A DNA stretch of 64,000 nt from contig JAQZBV010000026.1 in assembly GCA_029237685.1 (NCBI GenBank), positions 28,726-92,725 of the forward strand, given 5' to 3'. The notes under the pieces were generated by a model, which was given only the letters and a program-made list of their open reading frames with translations, was not told the DNA's origin and did no database searches. Positions 23,456-31,524 of the stretch are shown in pieces. A program made the translations under genes and the position numbers. The stretch is from Cytophagaceae bacterium. GTDB taxonomy: Bacteria; Bacteroidota; Bacteroidia; Cytophagales; Cytophagaceae. Numbering within the stretch: the stretch's first letter is position 1; each line of letters starts with the position of its first letter.

Positions 23456-25228
23456 TTAATAGAAGGTAGGATGATCCTGCTTGGCAGATATCCGATACAC
23501 CGCATTCATCAAACCTACATGGCTGTATGTTTGCGGGAAGTTGCCCCACTGACTGCCGTCTACTCCTACATCCTCGCTGAAAAGATTCAAATGATTGGCA
23601 TGCTGAATGACGCGGTCCAATGTTTTAACGGCATCGTCTACCCTTCCTACACAAGCCAGGGCTTCTACATACCAGAAAGAACATACCAGGAAAGTAGTTT
23701 CAGGGAGACCGAAATCATCTTTATGTACGTAACGATAAAACAATCCATTGTCGGACATCAATTCTTTTTCCATAGCCTGCAAATGAAGTTGAGCTTTTTC
23801 GGAAGAAGGATCCAGGTAATGCATGGTGATCAGTTGCAAACAGCTTGCATCAAGGTGTTTGGAATCCACAGCCTGCATATAGGCCTTGCGTTCCGGATCG
23901 TAAGCCCGTTCGATGTATGAAGCCGCTTTATCCATCAGTACTTCGGCTTCTTGCTGCATAGCCTCGTCTTTTGTAAAGATCGCAATGCGTTTGGCTGCTT
24001 TCGCTCCTGCCCAATGGAACAAATAGGTATAAGTATGATGCTGACTAAGATTTCTGAACTCCCAAATACCGGCATCTTTTTCTTCCATTGTTTTTGAAAT
24101 CAAACGCATCAATTGACGTATGTTTTCATGATCAAGCCTGCCAAGATGAACGAGTCGCGCATCTATGTACATCGGCAGAATACTCGCCAAGACTTGTCCG
24201 TATACATCGTTTTGTATATGTGTAAACGCATCATTCCCTATTCTTACAGGAGTATTACCTAAATAGCCGCTCAAAGGAATTTCTATTTCGGTAAGTTTGT
24301 GTTCGCCTGTAATAGAAAATAAAGGTTGAATCCTGTTGCTCTCTTTGCGTATGATATTTACAATGTATTCAAAGTATTTTTCCGACTCTTCAAAATGGCC
24401 GATACTGTTTAACGCGTTGAGTGTATAATAGGTATCACGCATCCAGCAATAACGGTAATCCCAATTTCTTGTACTGCCTGGAAACTCTGGCAAACTCGTC
24501 GTACCGGCTGCGATAATGCCTCCTGTATCTTCGTATTGGTGAAGTTTCAACACTAAACCTGAACGGATGACCTGCTCCTGGTACAACTGTGAAATGGACA
24601 TCGACTTCACCCACTTTTGCCAATACTGTGTCGTCTTAAATAAAAACTCTTCTGCGGTTTCCGCTAAGGGCGCTTCCAGCGGAATACCGTAACTAAAACA
24701 CAAATATTTGTTTTGTGTCAGTACAAATTCTTTTTCTTCTTTAATGTATGCTAAAGGCACATCGGTTGTTAATCGCACCTGATCATTATATCCTAAAAAA
24801 CGCAAGTGATTACTGCCTTCAGAAACCTCCGCTTTATGCTGTCCATAGTGATGTGTAGGAGTACATACAATTTTTATCTGTGGTGCGCCATTCAATAATT
24901 CTATTTTCCGAAACAACATTAAAGGCTTAAACGCACGACTAACCTGCAAAAATCGCGGGGCATAATCCAATACTCTAAACCGGCTTCCATCTGACATCAC
25001 AAATTCTGTAGCCAGAATATTTGTATTGGGTAAATAATACTGATGGCTTTCTGCACGGCTATCTACCGGCCGAATAGAAAACTCGCCTCCTTTTTCTTCA
25101 TCCAACAAAGATCCAAACAAAAAATCACTGTCAAACCGAGGCATACACATCCACCGCACATTAGACGAAGTGTCTACATAAGCCATGAACGAGCAATTCC
25201 CTATCAATCCCATTTTATACTTATGCAT
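23456..25228 (-). CDS. Glycoside hydrolase family 15 protein (trehalase/glucoamylase type)
   Basis: 590 residues. N-terminal beta domain (LIGNCSFMAYVDTSSNVRWMCMPRFDSDFLFGSLL) and an (alpha/alpha)6 barrel with TRNWDYRYCWMRDTYYTLNAL. The general acid is in AGIWEFRN (~388) and the base in the segment LFSEDVGVDGSQWGNFPQTYSHVGLMN (~550). No signal peptide, so cytoplasmic. First gene of an operon with otsAB; GH15 members in that context act as trehalases or glucan hydrolases, so synthesis and turnover may be paired. Substrate not resolvable from sequence. Confidence 0.92.
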   Translation of the reverse strand: MHKYKMGLIGNCSFMAYVDTSSNVRWMCMPRFDSDFLFGSLLDEEKGGEFSIRPVDSRAESHQYYLPNTNILATEFVMSDGSRFRVLDYAPRFLQVSRAFKPLMLFRKIELLNGAPQIKIVCTPTHHYGQHKAEVSEGSNHLRFLGYNDQVRLTTDVPLAYIKEEKEFVLTQNKYLCFSYGIPLEAPLAETAEEFLFKTTQYWQKWVKSMSISQLYQEQVIRSGLVLKLHQYEDTGGIIAAGTTSLPEFPGSTRNWDYRYCWMRDTYYTLNALNSIGHFEESEKYFEYIVNIIRKESNRIQPLFSITGEHKLTEIEIPLSGYLGNTPVRIGNDAFTHIQNDVYGQVLASILPMYIDARLVHLGRLDHENIRQLMRLISKTMEEKDAGIWEFRNLSQHHTYTYLFHWAGAKAAKRIAIFTKDEAMQQEAEVLMDKAASYIERAYDPERKAYMQAVDSKHLDASCLQLITMHYLDPSSEKAQLHLQAMEKELMSDNGLFYRYVHKDDFGLPETTFLVCSFWYVEALACVGRVDDAVKTLDRVIQHANHLNLFSEDVGVDGSQWGNFPQTYSHVGLMNAVYRISAKQDHPTFY

Positions 25229-25334
25229 CCTTACGAGGGTTAATGATTAACAATAGCTGTACTTCTGCAATAATTGATCCTTGGGTAAAAAAAAGAAGCC
25301 GAATCTGTCATCACAGTAAAAGTAAAACTCATAC

Positions 25335-25349
25335 TACTGGTGACCAGTA
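25335..25349. promoter_or_regulatory. Palindrome upstream of the trehalose operon
   Basis: TACTGG-TGA-CCAGTA, a perfect 15-bp dyad about 107 bp before the GH15 start codon and outside any gene. Possible operator for the trehalose operon; no regulator gene is adjacent to support it. Confidence 0.35.
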
Positions 25350-25426
25350 CCTAAAAAAAAGGAATAAAATCCTCAAAACTATTTTTTTTATGCTCAGCAA
25401 TTCCACATTATGAGGAATTAGTACAC

Positions 25427-25463
25427 AAAAAAAATAAGCCAGCGAATTACTCACTGGCTTATT
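25427..25463 (-). terminator. Terminator of the 25485 gene
   Basis: Minus strand AATAAGCCAG-(11 nt)-CTGGCTTATT followed by TTTTTT, 22 bp after the stop of the SRPBCC gene. Confidence 0.8.
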
Positions 25464-25484
25464 GAAATGAATAATCATGAGATA

Positions 25485-26171
25485 TTATTCATAGATGATC
25501 TTATTATTACGATCCAACAATAAATACTCTTCTGTTTCAATGTAATTTCTAAAGTTTTCTATGTCATCTTTCACTAGCTTCTCGAACAAAGGTGTAAACA
25601 GACGAGCTACTTTTTCTCCTGCTATACCTAGCGGAGCACGGTAAGAAATGACCGCTTCTATACCTGTTGTATTTTCATCTATTTCCCTGAATCGAACATT
25701 ACCGGCATTTTCAATCGTTGCACCATGCAGCGATTGCCAGCCAATCATGTGATTGGGATATTGTTTTACAATTTCTGCTTTCCAGGTGATGGTACCCAAA
25801 CCTCCCGGAACTTTTGCTTTCCATTCTGATAAGGTTTCATCCCACTCTTCTACACTCTTCAAATGTGTCATGAACAAAGGAAGATTCTCCAGTCTTCTCC
25901 AAAAGGCATACACTTCGCTTACCGGTTTGTTCACAATCAGCGCAGTTTCAATGGTAATGTTCTTGGCCGGATTGGGTAATCTTTTTTTATTGAAAGCAGA
26001 ATATACGACGCAATTGCCCGTAGCACCACGATAAACCAAATAGGCACCCAATGCTGCGTTTAAGATACTTTTATTTTTTCCTGTCAGGGCTTTATATAAC
26101 AAGGCGGAACCGGCAGTGACTGAAACAAGGCGTTCAGGTCCCGATACGTTGATGTTTGATTTTACTTCCAT
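25485..26171 (-). CDS. DUF2892-SRPBCC fusion protein
   Basis: Start chosen at the ATG at 26171 (MEVKSNINVSGPERLVSVTAG), where the family begins. Residues 1-65 are a DUF2892/YgaP-type membrane hairpin (ERLVSVTAGSALLYKAL, LNAALGAYLVYRGATGNC). Residues ~75-215 are an SRPBCC ligand-binding domain (ALIVNKPVSEVYAFWRRLENLPLFMTHLKSV, ISYRAPLGIAGEKVARLF). A short C-terminal tail with LLLDRNNKIIYE follows. Membrane-tethered lipid or hydrophobic-ligand binding is likely. Monocistronic, with its own terminator. Confidence 0.82.
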   Translation of the reverse strand: MEVKSNINVSGPERLVSVTAGSALLYKALTGKNKSILNAALGAYLVYRGATGNCVVYSAFNKKRLPNPAKNITIETALIVNKPVSEVYAFWRRLENLPLFMTHLKSVEEWDETLSEWKAKVPGGLGTITWKAEIVKQYPNHMIGWQSLHGATIENAGNVRFREIDENTTGIEAVISYRAPLGIAGEKVARLFTPLFEKLVKDDIENFRNYIETEEYLLLDRNNKIIYE

Positions 26172-26321
26172 AATGGTAAGGTTTGATGAATACGATTGAA
26201 TTGTATTCATAAATTATACCAGTATGGATAGACGATTTGTCTTGCCCCTAAATTGAGAGCGGCGTGCAATCACTGTTCTCCGCTCTGCTTAATTTCTCTT
26301 TCTCTGTTACTCTTGCTGTCC

Positions 26322-26517
26322 TGCCCCTAAATCCCCTAAAGGGGACTTATTTATTATTCTGTTTTTTAGCTATAGGCATGTCGTCCCGCTGGGGACGAAT
26401 GATAACATGATTTAATGCACCCCGCCACACTGAATGGCTGGTTGTCTCGGAGGGACAAAATGTCTATAATCTTTATTAAGACGGGAAATAAAGTCCCCTT
26501 TAGGGGATTTAGGGGCA
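26322..26517. mobile_element. MITE-like inverted-repeat element, copy 1
   Basis: Non-coding ~196 bp with long terminal inverted repeats TGCCCCTAAATCCCCTAAAG / CTTTAGGGGATTTAGGGGCA and further imperfect pairing inside (ATGTCGTCCC with GGGACAAAATGTC), so most of the element folds back. A second copy in the same orientation lies at 30989-31204. A stray left-end fragment (TTGCCCCTAAAT) is at ~26240-26252. No transposase is encoded. The 407-bp spacer 26172-26578 holds only this element and its eroded flanks. Confidence 0.75.
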
Positions 26518-26578
26518 AGCCGGATAGAGTTAACGCAAGCTTTTTACTAATGTCCGACAGTCAGCTCCGCTCTCTTAT

Positions 26579-27733
26579 TCATGCTCCTATCGCACGTCCC
26601 AATATATGTTCGCCATGTTTCGCTCTGATCTTATCCATGGCCTGGTACAGATTGATCGTACGCTTGGGATCATCGAACAGACTGATCTGGTAATTGCCAT
26701 GCACCAAATCGCTCAGGCGAACACCAATCAAGCGAACCAGCATGCGCTTGTTGTATAATTTTTCAAATAGATCCGTGACTTTCTCCATTAAAAATTCATC
26801 CGAGGAGGTATAGAGAAAAGAACACTGCTTGGTTTGTGTATCAAAATTGGAGTAACGCAGTTTCACCGTCAGGCAACCGGTCAGAAAATTTTCTTTGCGC
26901 AAACTAAAACACAACTCTTCCACCATCTTCAGCATCTTGGCACGCAGCATTTTTACATCGATGGTATCGGTTTCGAAAGTCGTTTCTGTAGAAAGTGATT
27001 TGCGTTCGGAATAAGGTTCTACCGGTGTATGGTCGATGCCATTGGCGCGCTGCCAAAGCAATGGCCCTGTTTTACCAAACATCGATTCCAATAGTTTAAC
27101 CGGCATGGCGCTTAATGTTTTTACATCGACCACACCTACCTGCTGCAATTGTTCTGCAGTTTTTCTGCCGATCATCGGTATTTTCTCTACGCCTAAGGGA
27201 GAAAGAAATTGTTTTTCATTGCCGAATGGAATTTGCATTTGTCCATTGGGTTTCGACTCTCCCGTAGCCACTTTGGAAACCATTTTATTTTTAGACAAAC
27301 CAAATGAAATGGGAAGCTCTGCTTCTTTCATTACGTATTGTCGGAGTTCGCTTGTCCATTTCATGCAACCGAAAAATTTATCCAATCCTGAAATATCCAA
27401 GTAAAATTCGTCAATGGAGGCTTGTTCAAATACCGGTGCCTTCTCTGAAATAATCTCCCGAATCACTTTCGATTCCCGGCTGTATTCTTCCATGTCTCCT
27501 TTGATCCATATCGCATGCGGACAAAGTAAGCGAGCCATTTTAGAAGGCATGGCGGAATGCACACCGAACTTTCTCGCTTCATAACTGCAGGAGGCTACCA
27601 CTCCACGATCACTTGAGCCTCCTATGATGACAGGTTTACCGGCAAGTTCTCTGCGCTTTTTCACTTCTACTGAAACAAAAAAAGAATCCAAATCCATGTG
27701 TACGATGGAGCGTTTTTCATTGTCCTGCATCAT
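26579..27733 (-). CDS. dinB: DNA polymerase IV (DinB, Y-family)
   Basis: 384 residues. Catalytic Asp14 in VHMDLDSFFVSVE and Asp108-Glu109 in QASIDEFYLD (the usual SIDEAYLD has Phe for Ala, which may reshape the active-site floor); helix-hairpin-helix region IPMIGRKTAEQLQQVGV; little finger ~240-340; a beta-clamp box QISLFDD near residue 357. Performs error-prone or lesion-bypass synthesis. The start overlaps the stop of the dnaE-like gene by 4 bp, so the two polymerases are made together. Confidence 0.94.
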   Translation of the reverse strand: MMQDNEKRSIVHMDLDSFFVSVEVKKRRELAGKPVIIGGSSDRGVVASCSYEARKFGVHSAMPSKMARLLCPHAIWIKGDMEEYSRESKVIREIISEKAPVFEQASIDEFYLDISGLDKFFGCMKWTSELRQYVMKEAELPISFGLSKNKMVSKVATGESKPNGQMQIPFGNEKQFLSPLGVEKIPMIGRKTAEQLQQVGVVDVKTLSAMPVKLLESMFGKTGPLLWQRANGIDHTPVEPYSERKSLSTETTFETDTIDVKMLRAKMLKMVEELCFSLRKENFLTGCLTVKLRYSNFDTQTKQCSFLYTSSDEFLMEKVTDLFEKLYNKRMLVRLIGVRLSDLVHGNYQISLFDDPKRTINLYQAMDKIRAKHGEHILGRAIGA

Positions 27734-30672
27734 ATGATTTCTTTTTGCACGAGGGGTAATTTTTCCATGTAATCCACTTCCAGTGTGGGGTAATTAAATT
27801 CTTCCGAGATCTTGCCCGTCAGTTTGTAAAATCCGTTTCCTTTAAAAGGATAGCGCTTTAACGAAGGAGGAAAATGTACCGTATCAAACGTTTTACTTTC
27901 CCTGTCGTAGAAATGACCGAAAGCCATGCGCTCTCCTTTTGAAGTATAACTATTTTTTAACGTAACGAAATAACCGACCATCGTTACTTTTTTATTCAGG
28001 TACTTCAATTGTTCCGAAGCGAGAATGCCTGTGTTGTATTTTTCAGGAAGCAGATCAAAAGGAAAGCACAACGGAAACTCCAGCAATTCGATTTGATCGT
28101 AGGCTTCTTCGTAAGAGTAATTTTTCAATTCCGGTAGTTCAAGATCTTTCAGATCCGGTTCAAAGAGCTCTGCACCGCGGGAGATGTGAGCCGTTTTGGA
28201 GAACAAACGAAAACCTTCGAGTAACAATACCTTTTTTGATTTGCCTGTAAACCGAAAAGCATCCATACGAATCAACAACATCAGTTGCTGATGAGAAACA
28301 GGAATGCGTTTGGTAAAATCATACAGATCTTTGTAAGGCCCATTGATCGAACGCTCCAAGGCAATGACCTCTCCTATTTTACTTTCCAGGGAATGAATAT
28401 ACCGGAAGCCGATATACAGTTGTACCCCTTCAATGGTATCTCTGTAATCGCCCTTGTTTACACAAGGTGCGTTGATGACTGCGCCCGCCATGCGCGCCTG
28501 CTGTACATAATATTCGCGGGGATAGAAGCCGCCTTCATTGTTCAGCACAGCGACATAAAACTCCATGGGATAATGTACCTTCAAATACAAACTGTGGTAA
28601 CTCTCCACGGCAAAACTTGCGGAGTGCGCCTTAGAAAAAGAGAAACTCGCAAAGCTCTCGATCTGACGCCATATCTCTGTGACCACAAATTCTTCGTGTC
28701 CCTGCTTAAAACAAGATTCAAAGAATTCTTCTTTGATCATATCGAAGCCTGTAGATCCTTTGTACTTACCGCTCATGGCACGACGAAGGATATCCGATTT
28801 TCCCATATCTAATCCGGCAAACTCATGCGCGATTTTAATCACGTCCTCCTGATACACCATGACACCATAAGTTCCTCCTAACAATTCTTTTATTTTGGGA
28901 TGTAAATATTCCACCTTATCGGGATCCTGGAAATTGCGTACGTATTGATTCATCATCCCGGATTGAGCAACTCCAGGCCTGATGATCGAACTGGCGGCCA
29001 CGAGGGTGAGGTAATCCTTGCACTTCAACTTTTTAAACAGCATGCGCATGCCTGGAGATTCTACATAAAAACAACCGACGGTATCCGCCGTATACAAAGC
29101 CTCTTGCACCAAAGGATCATCTATCGCTTTTTGTGTATTGAATGCTATGTCTTCCCCTCTGTTCTTTTTCACAATCTTCACCGTATCGCGAATGTGTCCC
29201 AGACCGCGTTGACCCAAGATATCGTATTTGTACAAACCCATTTCGTCTGCATCAAACATATCGAAATGCGTCAAGGGATAACCTTTGGGAGGAAGATCAG
29301 TAGCTGTATAGCAATTCACCGGTTCTTCCGAAATCAAAATCCCTCCGGCATGAATGGATAAGTGATTGGGTATACCTTCCAGCTCTACTCCATATTTAAA
29401 AATCAAATCAATGATTTTATCGCGGTCTGCATTGTTGGTCTTTAATACTGCACGGTTATCAACCAGTGCATCAATCTCCTGTTTGGGTAAGCCAAAGACT
29501 TTTCCCAACTCACGTAAAATGGATTTGCCTTTGAACCTGTTGTAAGTGGCCAGCAAAGCGGTATGTTCCAGCCCGTGTTTTTTGAAAATATATTCTGTAA
29601 TTTTTTCCCGCTCGTAATGTTCGAAATCTAAATCGAAATCCGGCGGTGACGTGCGGTAAGGATTAAGGAAGCGTTCAAAGTACAAATCCAGTTTGATGGG
29701 ATCCACTTCTGTAATGAACAAACAATAAGCGACAATGCTATTGGCGCCACTGCCTCTGCCCACATAAGCAAAATCTTGTGATTGCGCATACTGCAAAATA
29801 TCCCAGGTGATGAGAAAATAAGCGTTAAAGTTTAACCGCTGAATGACTTCCAGCTCTTTCTTCACACGCTGCAAGGCTTCTTCATCGTTTGGCGGATAGC
29901 GTTTCGCCAAGCCTTCCATGGCCAGCTGCTCTAATAAACGATGATCTTCTTCCACCGTGCCGGTAAACGTTTTTCTATTTTTACTCTGAGTATCAAATAC
30001 GATTTCACATTGATCCAACAGCTGTTGTGTAGTTTGAATCACTTGTGGTACCTCTTCAAATCTTTGATGCAGCTCGGCAACAGTCGGCATGCATTCATCC
30101 GGCTGTGCTTGTTGTTCCGGAAGAAGTTTAGACAATAAAGTATTCTTATCAATGGCCCTCAGCAAACGGTGTACGTTATAGCCCTTCTTATCCATGAACG
30201 TCACCGGATGCCAGATGACACAGCGGTCTTGTTGCTTGGCTTCCTTAGAAAATCTAAAACGGTTAAGATCCGACACGCGGATACCAAGGTATTCGTTTTC
30301 TGCCAATTCTTCGATCCGCTTCTGTTTCCAGGGATAAATAAAAAAAACATGTTCCAGTTCAGGCGCCGATGCCGGTAGAGGAAGCGATGAACGATTGTGC
30401 TCGGATAGAAATTGATTCAGGAGTTGAAAGCCTTTGTTGTTTTTTGCCAACCCGATATACAGCAAACGATCATCTTGATGAAAGGCGATACCAAGTACAG
30501 GTTTTATGTTTTCTTTTTTACAGGCTTTGTAAAAAGAAAAGGAAGCAGAAGTATTGTGAATATCTGTGAGTGCCAGAACGGTCATTCCTTGTTTGACCGC
30601 TTCAGCAACCAGATCAGCGGGAGCCATGGTACCGTAGCGAAGGCTAAAATGACTGTGTGCGTTGATGATCAT
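27730..30672 (-). CDS. C-family DNA polymerase III alpha subunit (DnaE2/ImuC-like)
   Basis: 980 residues, shorter than replicative DnaE (~1160). N-terminal PHP domain begins MIINAHSHFSLRYG with metal-binding His; catalytic pair in SPPDFDLDFEHYE (~344); fingers/thumb motifs GRGSGANSIVAYCL and FSFSKAHSASFAVESYHSLYLKVHYP; C-terminal OB fold (KKVTMVGYFVTLKNSYTSKG). The size, absence of the long C-terminal tail and operon with dinB indicate a damage-tolerance polymerase rather than the main replicase. No imuA/imuB is present in the window. A strong palindrome overlaps its start codon. Confidence 0.9.
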   Translation of the reverse strand: MIINAHSHFSLRYGTMAPADLVAEAVKQGMTVLALTDIHNTSASFSFYKACKKENIKPVLGIAFHQDDRLLYIGLAKNNKGFQLLNQFLSEHNRSSLPLPASAPELEHVFFIYPWKQKRIEELAENEYLGIRVSDLNRFRFSKEAKQQDRCVIWHPVTFMDKKGYNVHRLLRAIDKNTLLSKLLPEQQAQPDECMPTVAELHQRFEEVPQVIQTTQQLLDQCEIVFDTQSKNRKTFTGTVEEDHRLLEQLAMEGLAKRYPPNDEEALQRVKKELEVIQRLNFNAYFLITWDILQYAQSQDFAYVGRGSGANSIVAYCLFITEVDPIKLDLYFERFLNPYRTSPPDFDLDFEHYEREKITEYIFKKHGLEHTALLATYNRFKGKSILRELGKVFGLPKQEIDALVDNRAVLKTNNADRDKIIDLIFKYGVELEGIPNHLSIHAGGILISEEPVNCYTATDLPPKGYPLTHFDMFDADEMGLYKYDILGQRGLGHIRDTVKIVKKNRGEDIAFNTQKAIDDPLVQEALYTADTVGCFYVESPGMRMLFKKLKCKDYLTLVAASSIIRPGVAQSGMMNQYVRNFQDPDKVEYLHPKIKELLGGTYGVMVYQEDVIKIAHEFAGLDMGKSDILRRAMSGKYKGSTGFDMIKEEFFESCFKQGHEEFVVTEIWRQIESFASFSFSKAHSASFAVESYHSLYLKVHYPMEFYVAVLNNEGGFYPREYYVQQARMAGAVINAPCVNKGDYRDTIEGVQLYIGFRYIHSLESKIGEVIALERSINGPYKDLYDFTKRIPVSHQQLMLLIRMDAFRFTGKSKKVLLLEGFRLFSKTAHISRGAELFEPDLKDLELPELKNYSYEEAYDQIELLEFPLCFPFDLLPEKYNTGILASEQLKYLNKKVTMVGYFVTLKNSYTSKGERMAFGHFYDRESKTFDTVHFPPSLKRYPFKGNGFYKLTGKISEEFNYPTLEVDYMEKLPLVQKEII

Positions 30673-30699
30673 AATGCTAATATATTTAGTATTATGATC
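30667..30699. promoter_or_regulatory. 33-bp palindrome over the dnaE-like start codon
   Basis: Arms GATCATAATGCTAA and TTTAGTATTATGATC around a central TATA, with one mismatched pair. The minus-strand dnaE start (ATGATC) lies inside the left arm, so bound protein would cover the promoter or start. Being in front of a dinB-dnaE operon, it is a candidate SOS/LexA-type or other damage-regulated operator. Confidence 0.5.
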
Positions 30700-30988
30700 A
30701 TAAAAAAGCTGTTAAGCCAATTTATTTAGTATTTCAAATTTACATAAGAGTCTATTTACTAATAATTTAACACAAGAAGAATATTTAAAAAATCCATAAG
30801 GGGCCTAGGAGAACCTAATAGGTTCACAGGAGGACTTCGGAAGTACAAAAATAGTAGTTCGAGGTACGACGGAGGGCTTCTGATGTACTAAAGTAGTGAC
30901 GAGTACTAAATCGAAATGAAAAAACTTTGACATGAGCGATTGTAAAAACTGTTTCTACGCTCTGTTTCTATTTCTATTTTTATTCTGT
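30700..30988. other. Gene-free spacer upstream of the dinB-dnaE operon
   Basis: No coding sequence supported. It carries a further TTTAGTATTT fragment beside the operator, a short hairpin GAACCT-AAT-AGGTTC near 30811, and a T/C-rich left flank shared with the region before MITE copy 1 (CTGTT...CGCTCTG). Otherwise I see nothing definite. Confidence 0.5.
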
Positions 30989-31204
30989 CTGTCTTGCCCC
31001 TAAATCCCCTAAAGGGGACTTGATTTATTATTATATTTTTTGCCATAGACATGTCGTCCCGCTGGGACGAGTTATTAATCGTTCCATGATTTTAATATGA
31101 CCCCGTAGATAAAATAGCTGCTTGTCCCAGAGTGACAAAATGTCTATAGTCTTTTATTTAAACGGAAAATAAAGTCCCCTTTAGGGGATTTAGGGGCAAG
31201 ACAG
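30989..31204. mobile_element. MITE-like inverted-repeat element, copy 2
   Basis: ~216 bp, same orientation as copy 1. Terminal inverted repeats CTGTCTTGCCCCTAAATCCC / GGGATTTAGGGGCAAGACAG pair perfectly and continue through CCTAAAGGGGACTT / AAGTCCCCTTTAGG. Internal CATAGACATGTCGTCCC / GTGACAAAATGTCTATAG pairs as in copy 1. No ORF for a transposase. Together the two copies bracket the dinB-dnaE operon. Confidence 0.78.
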
Positions 31205-31252
31205 CATGAAGTGCGAGCGCGAGTATGGAGTAAGAAATCTTAATGCAAAGCC

Positions 31253-31507
31253 TTACTTGATGCTTATAGGTATTAGTATACCATTTTTAGGTTGCAGAAC
31301 ATCAACTTTCTCGAATTGCACTTTTGTGTGGAGGTATTCATTAAAAAATGCATGGTACCTATCTAAATCTTTCACCTTGTATGGAAGTACAAAAACAGGA
31401 TCTATAATCTCAGTAACATCTTCATCCTGCTTATCGCTACTACTTGGTCTGTTGCAGCAATAAAAAATAGCACAAACGATCAATAAATAGGAAATGCTAT
31501 TCTTCAT
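31253..31507 (-). CDS. Small putative lipoprotein
   Basis: 84 residues with a hydrophobic leader and a Cys pair (SISYLLIVCAIFYCCN) that could serve as a lipobox-like site, then a polar Ser/Asp-rich linker (RPSSSDKQDEDVTE) and a short globular part (VLPYKVKDLDRYHAFFNEYL). No family recognised. It starts 17 bp after the DAC-family gene stop, so may be its downstream partner, and its 3' end lies close to MITE copy 2. Confidence 0.5.
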   Translation of the reverse strand: MKNSISYLLIVCAIFYCCNRPSSSDKQDEDVTEIIDPVFVLPYKVKDLDRYHAFFNEYLHTKVQFEKVDVLQPKNGILIPISIK

Positions 31508-31524
31508 GATTTATCATTCTTCAA

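Noticed and set aside
26415-26693. 92-aa ORF
   Set aside because: Runs through the MITE-like element into the antisense of dinB; no protein features.
28285-28812. Long ORF antisense to the dnaE-like gene (also 28945-29361)
   Set aside because: Shadow of a highly conserved polymerase gene; no domain.
31206-31463. Plus-strand ORF opposite the small lipoprotein gene
   Set aside because: The minus-strand frame has a signal-like start and lies 17 bp after the DAC-family gene; the plus frame has neither.
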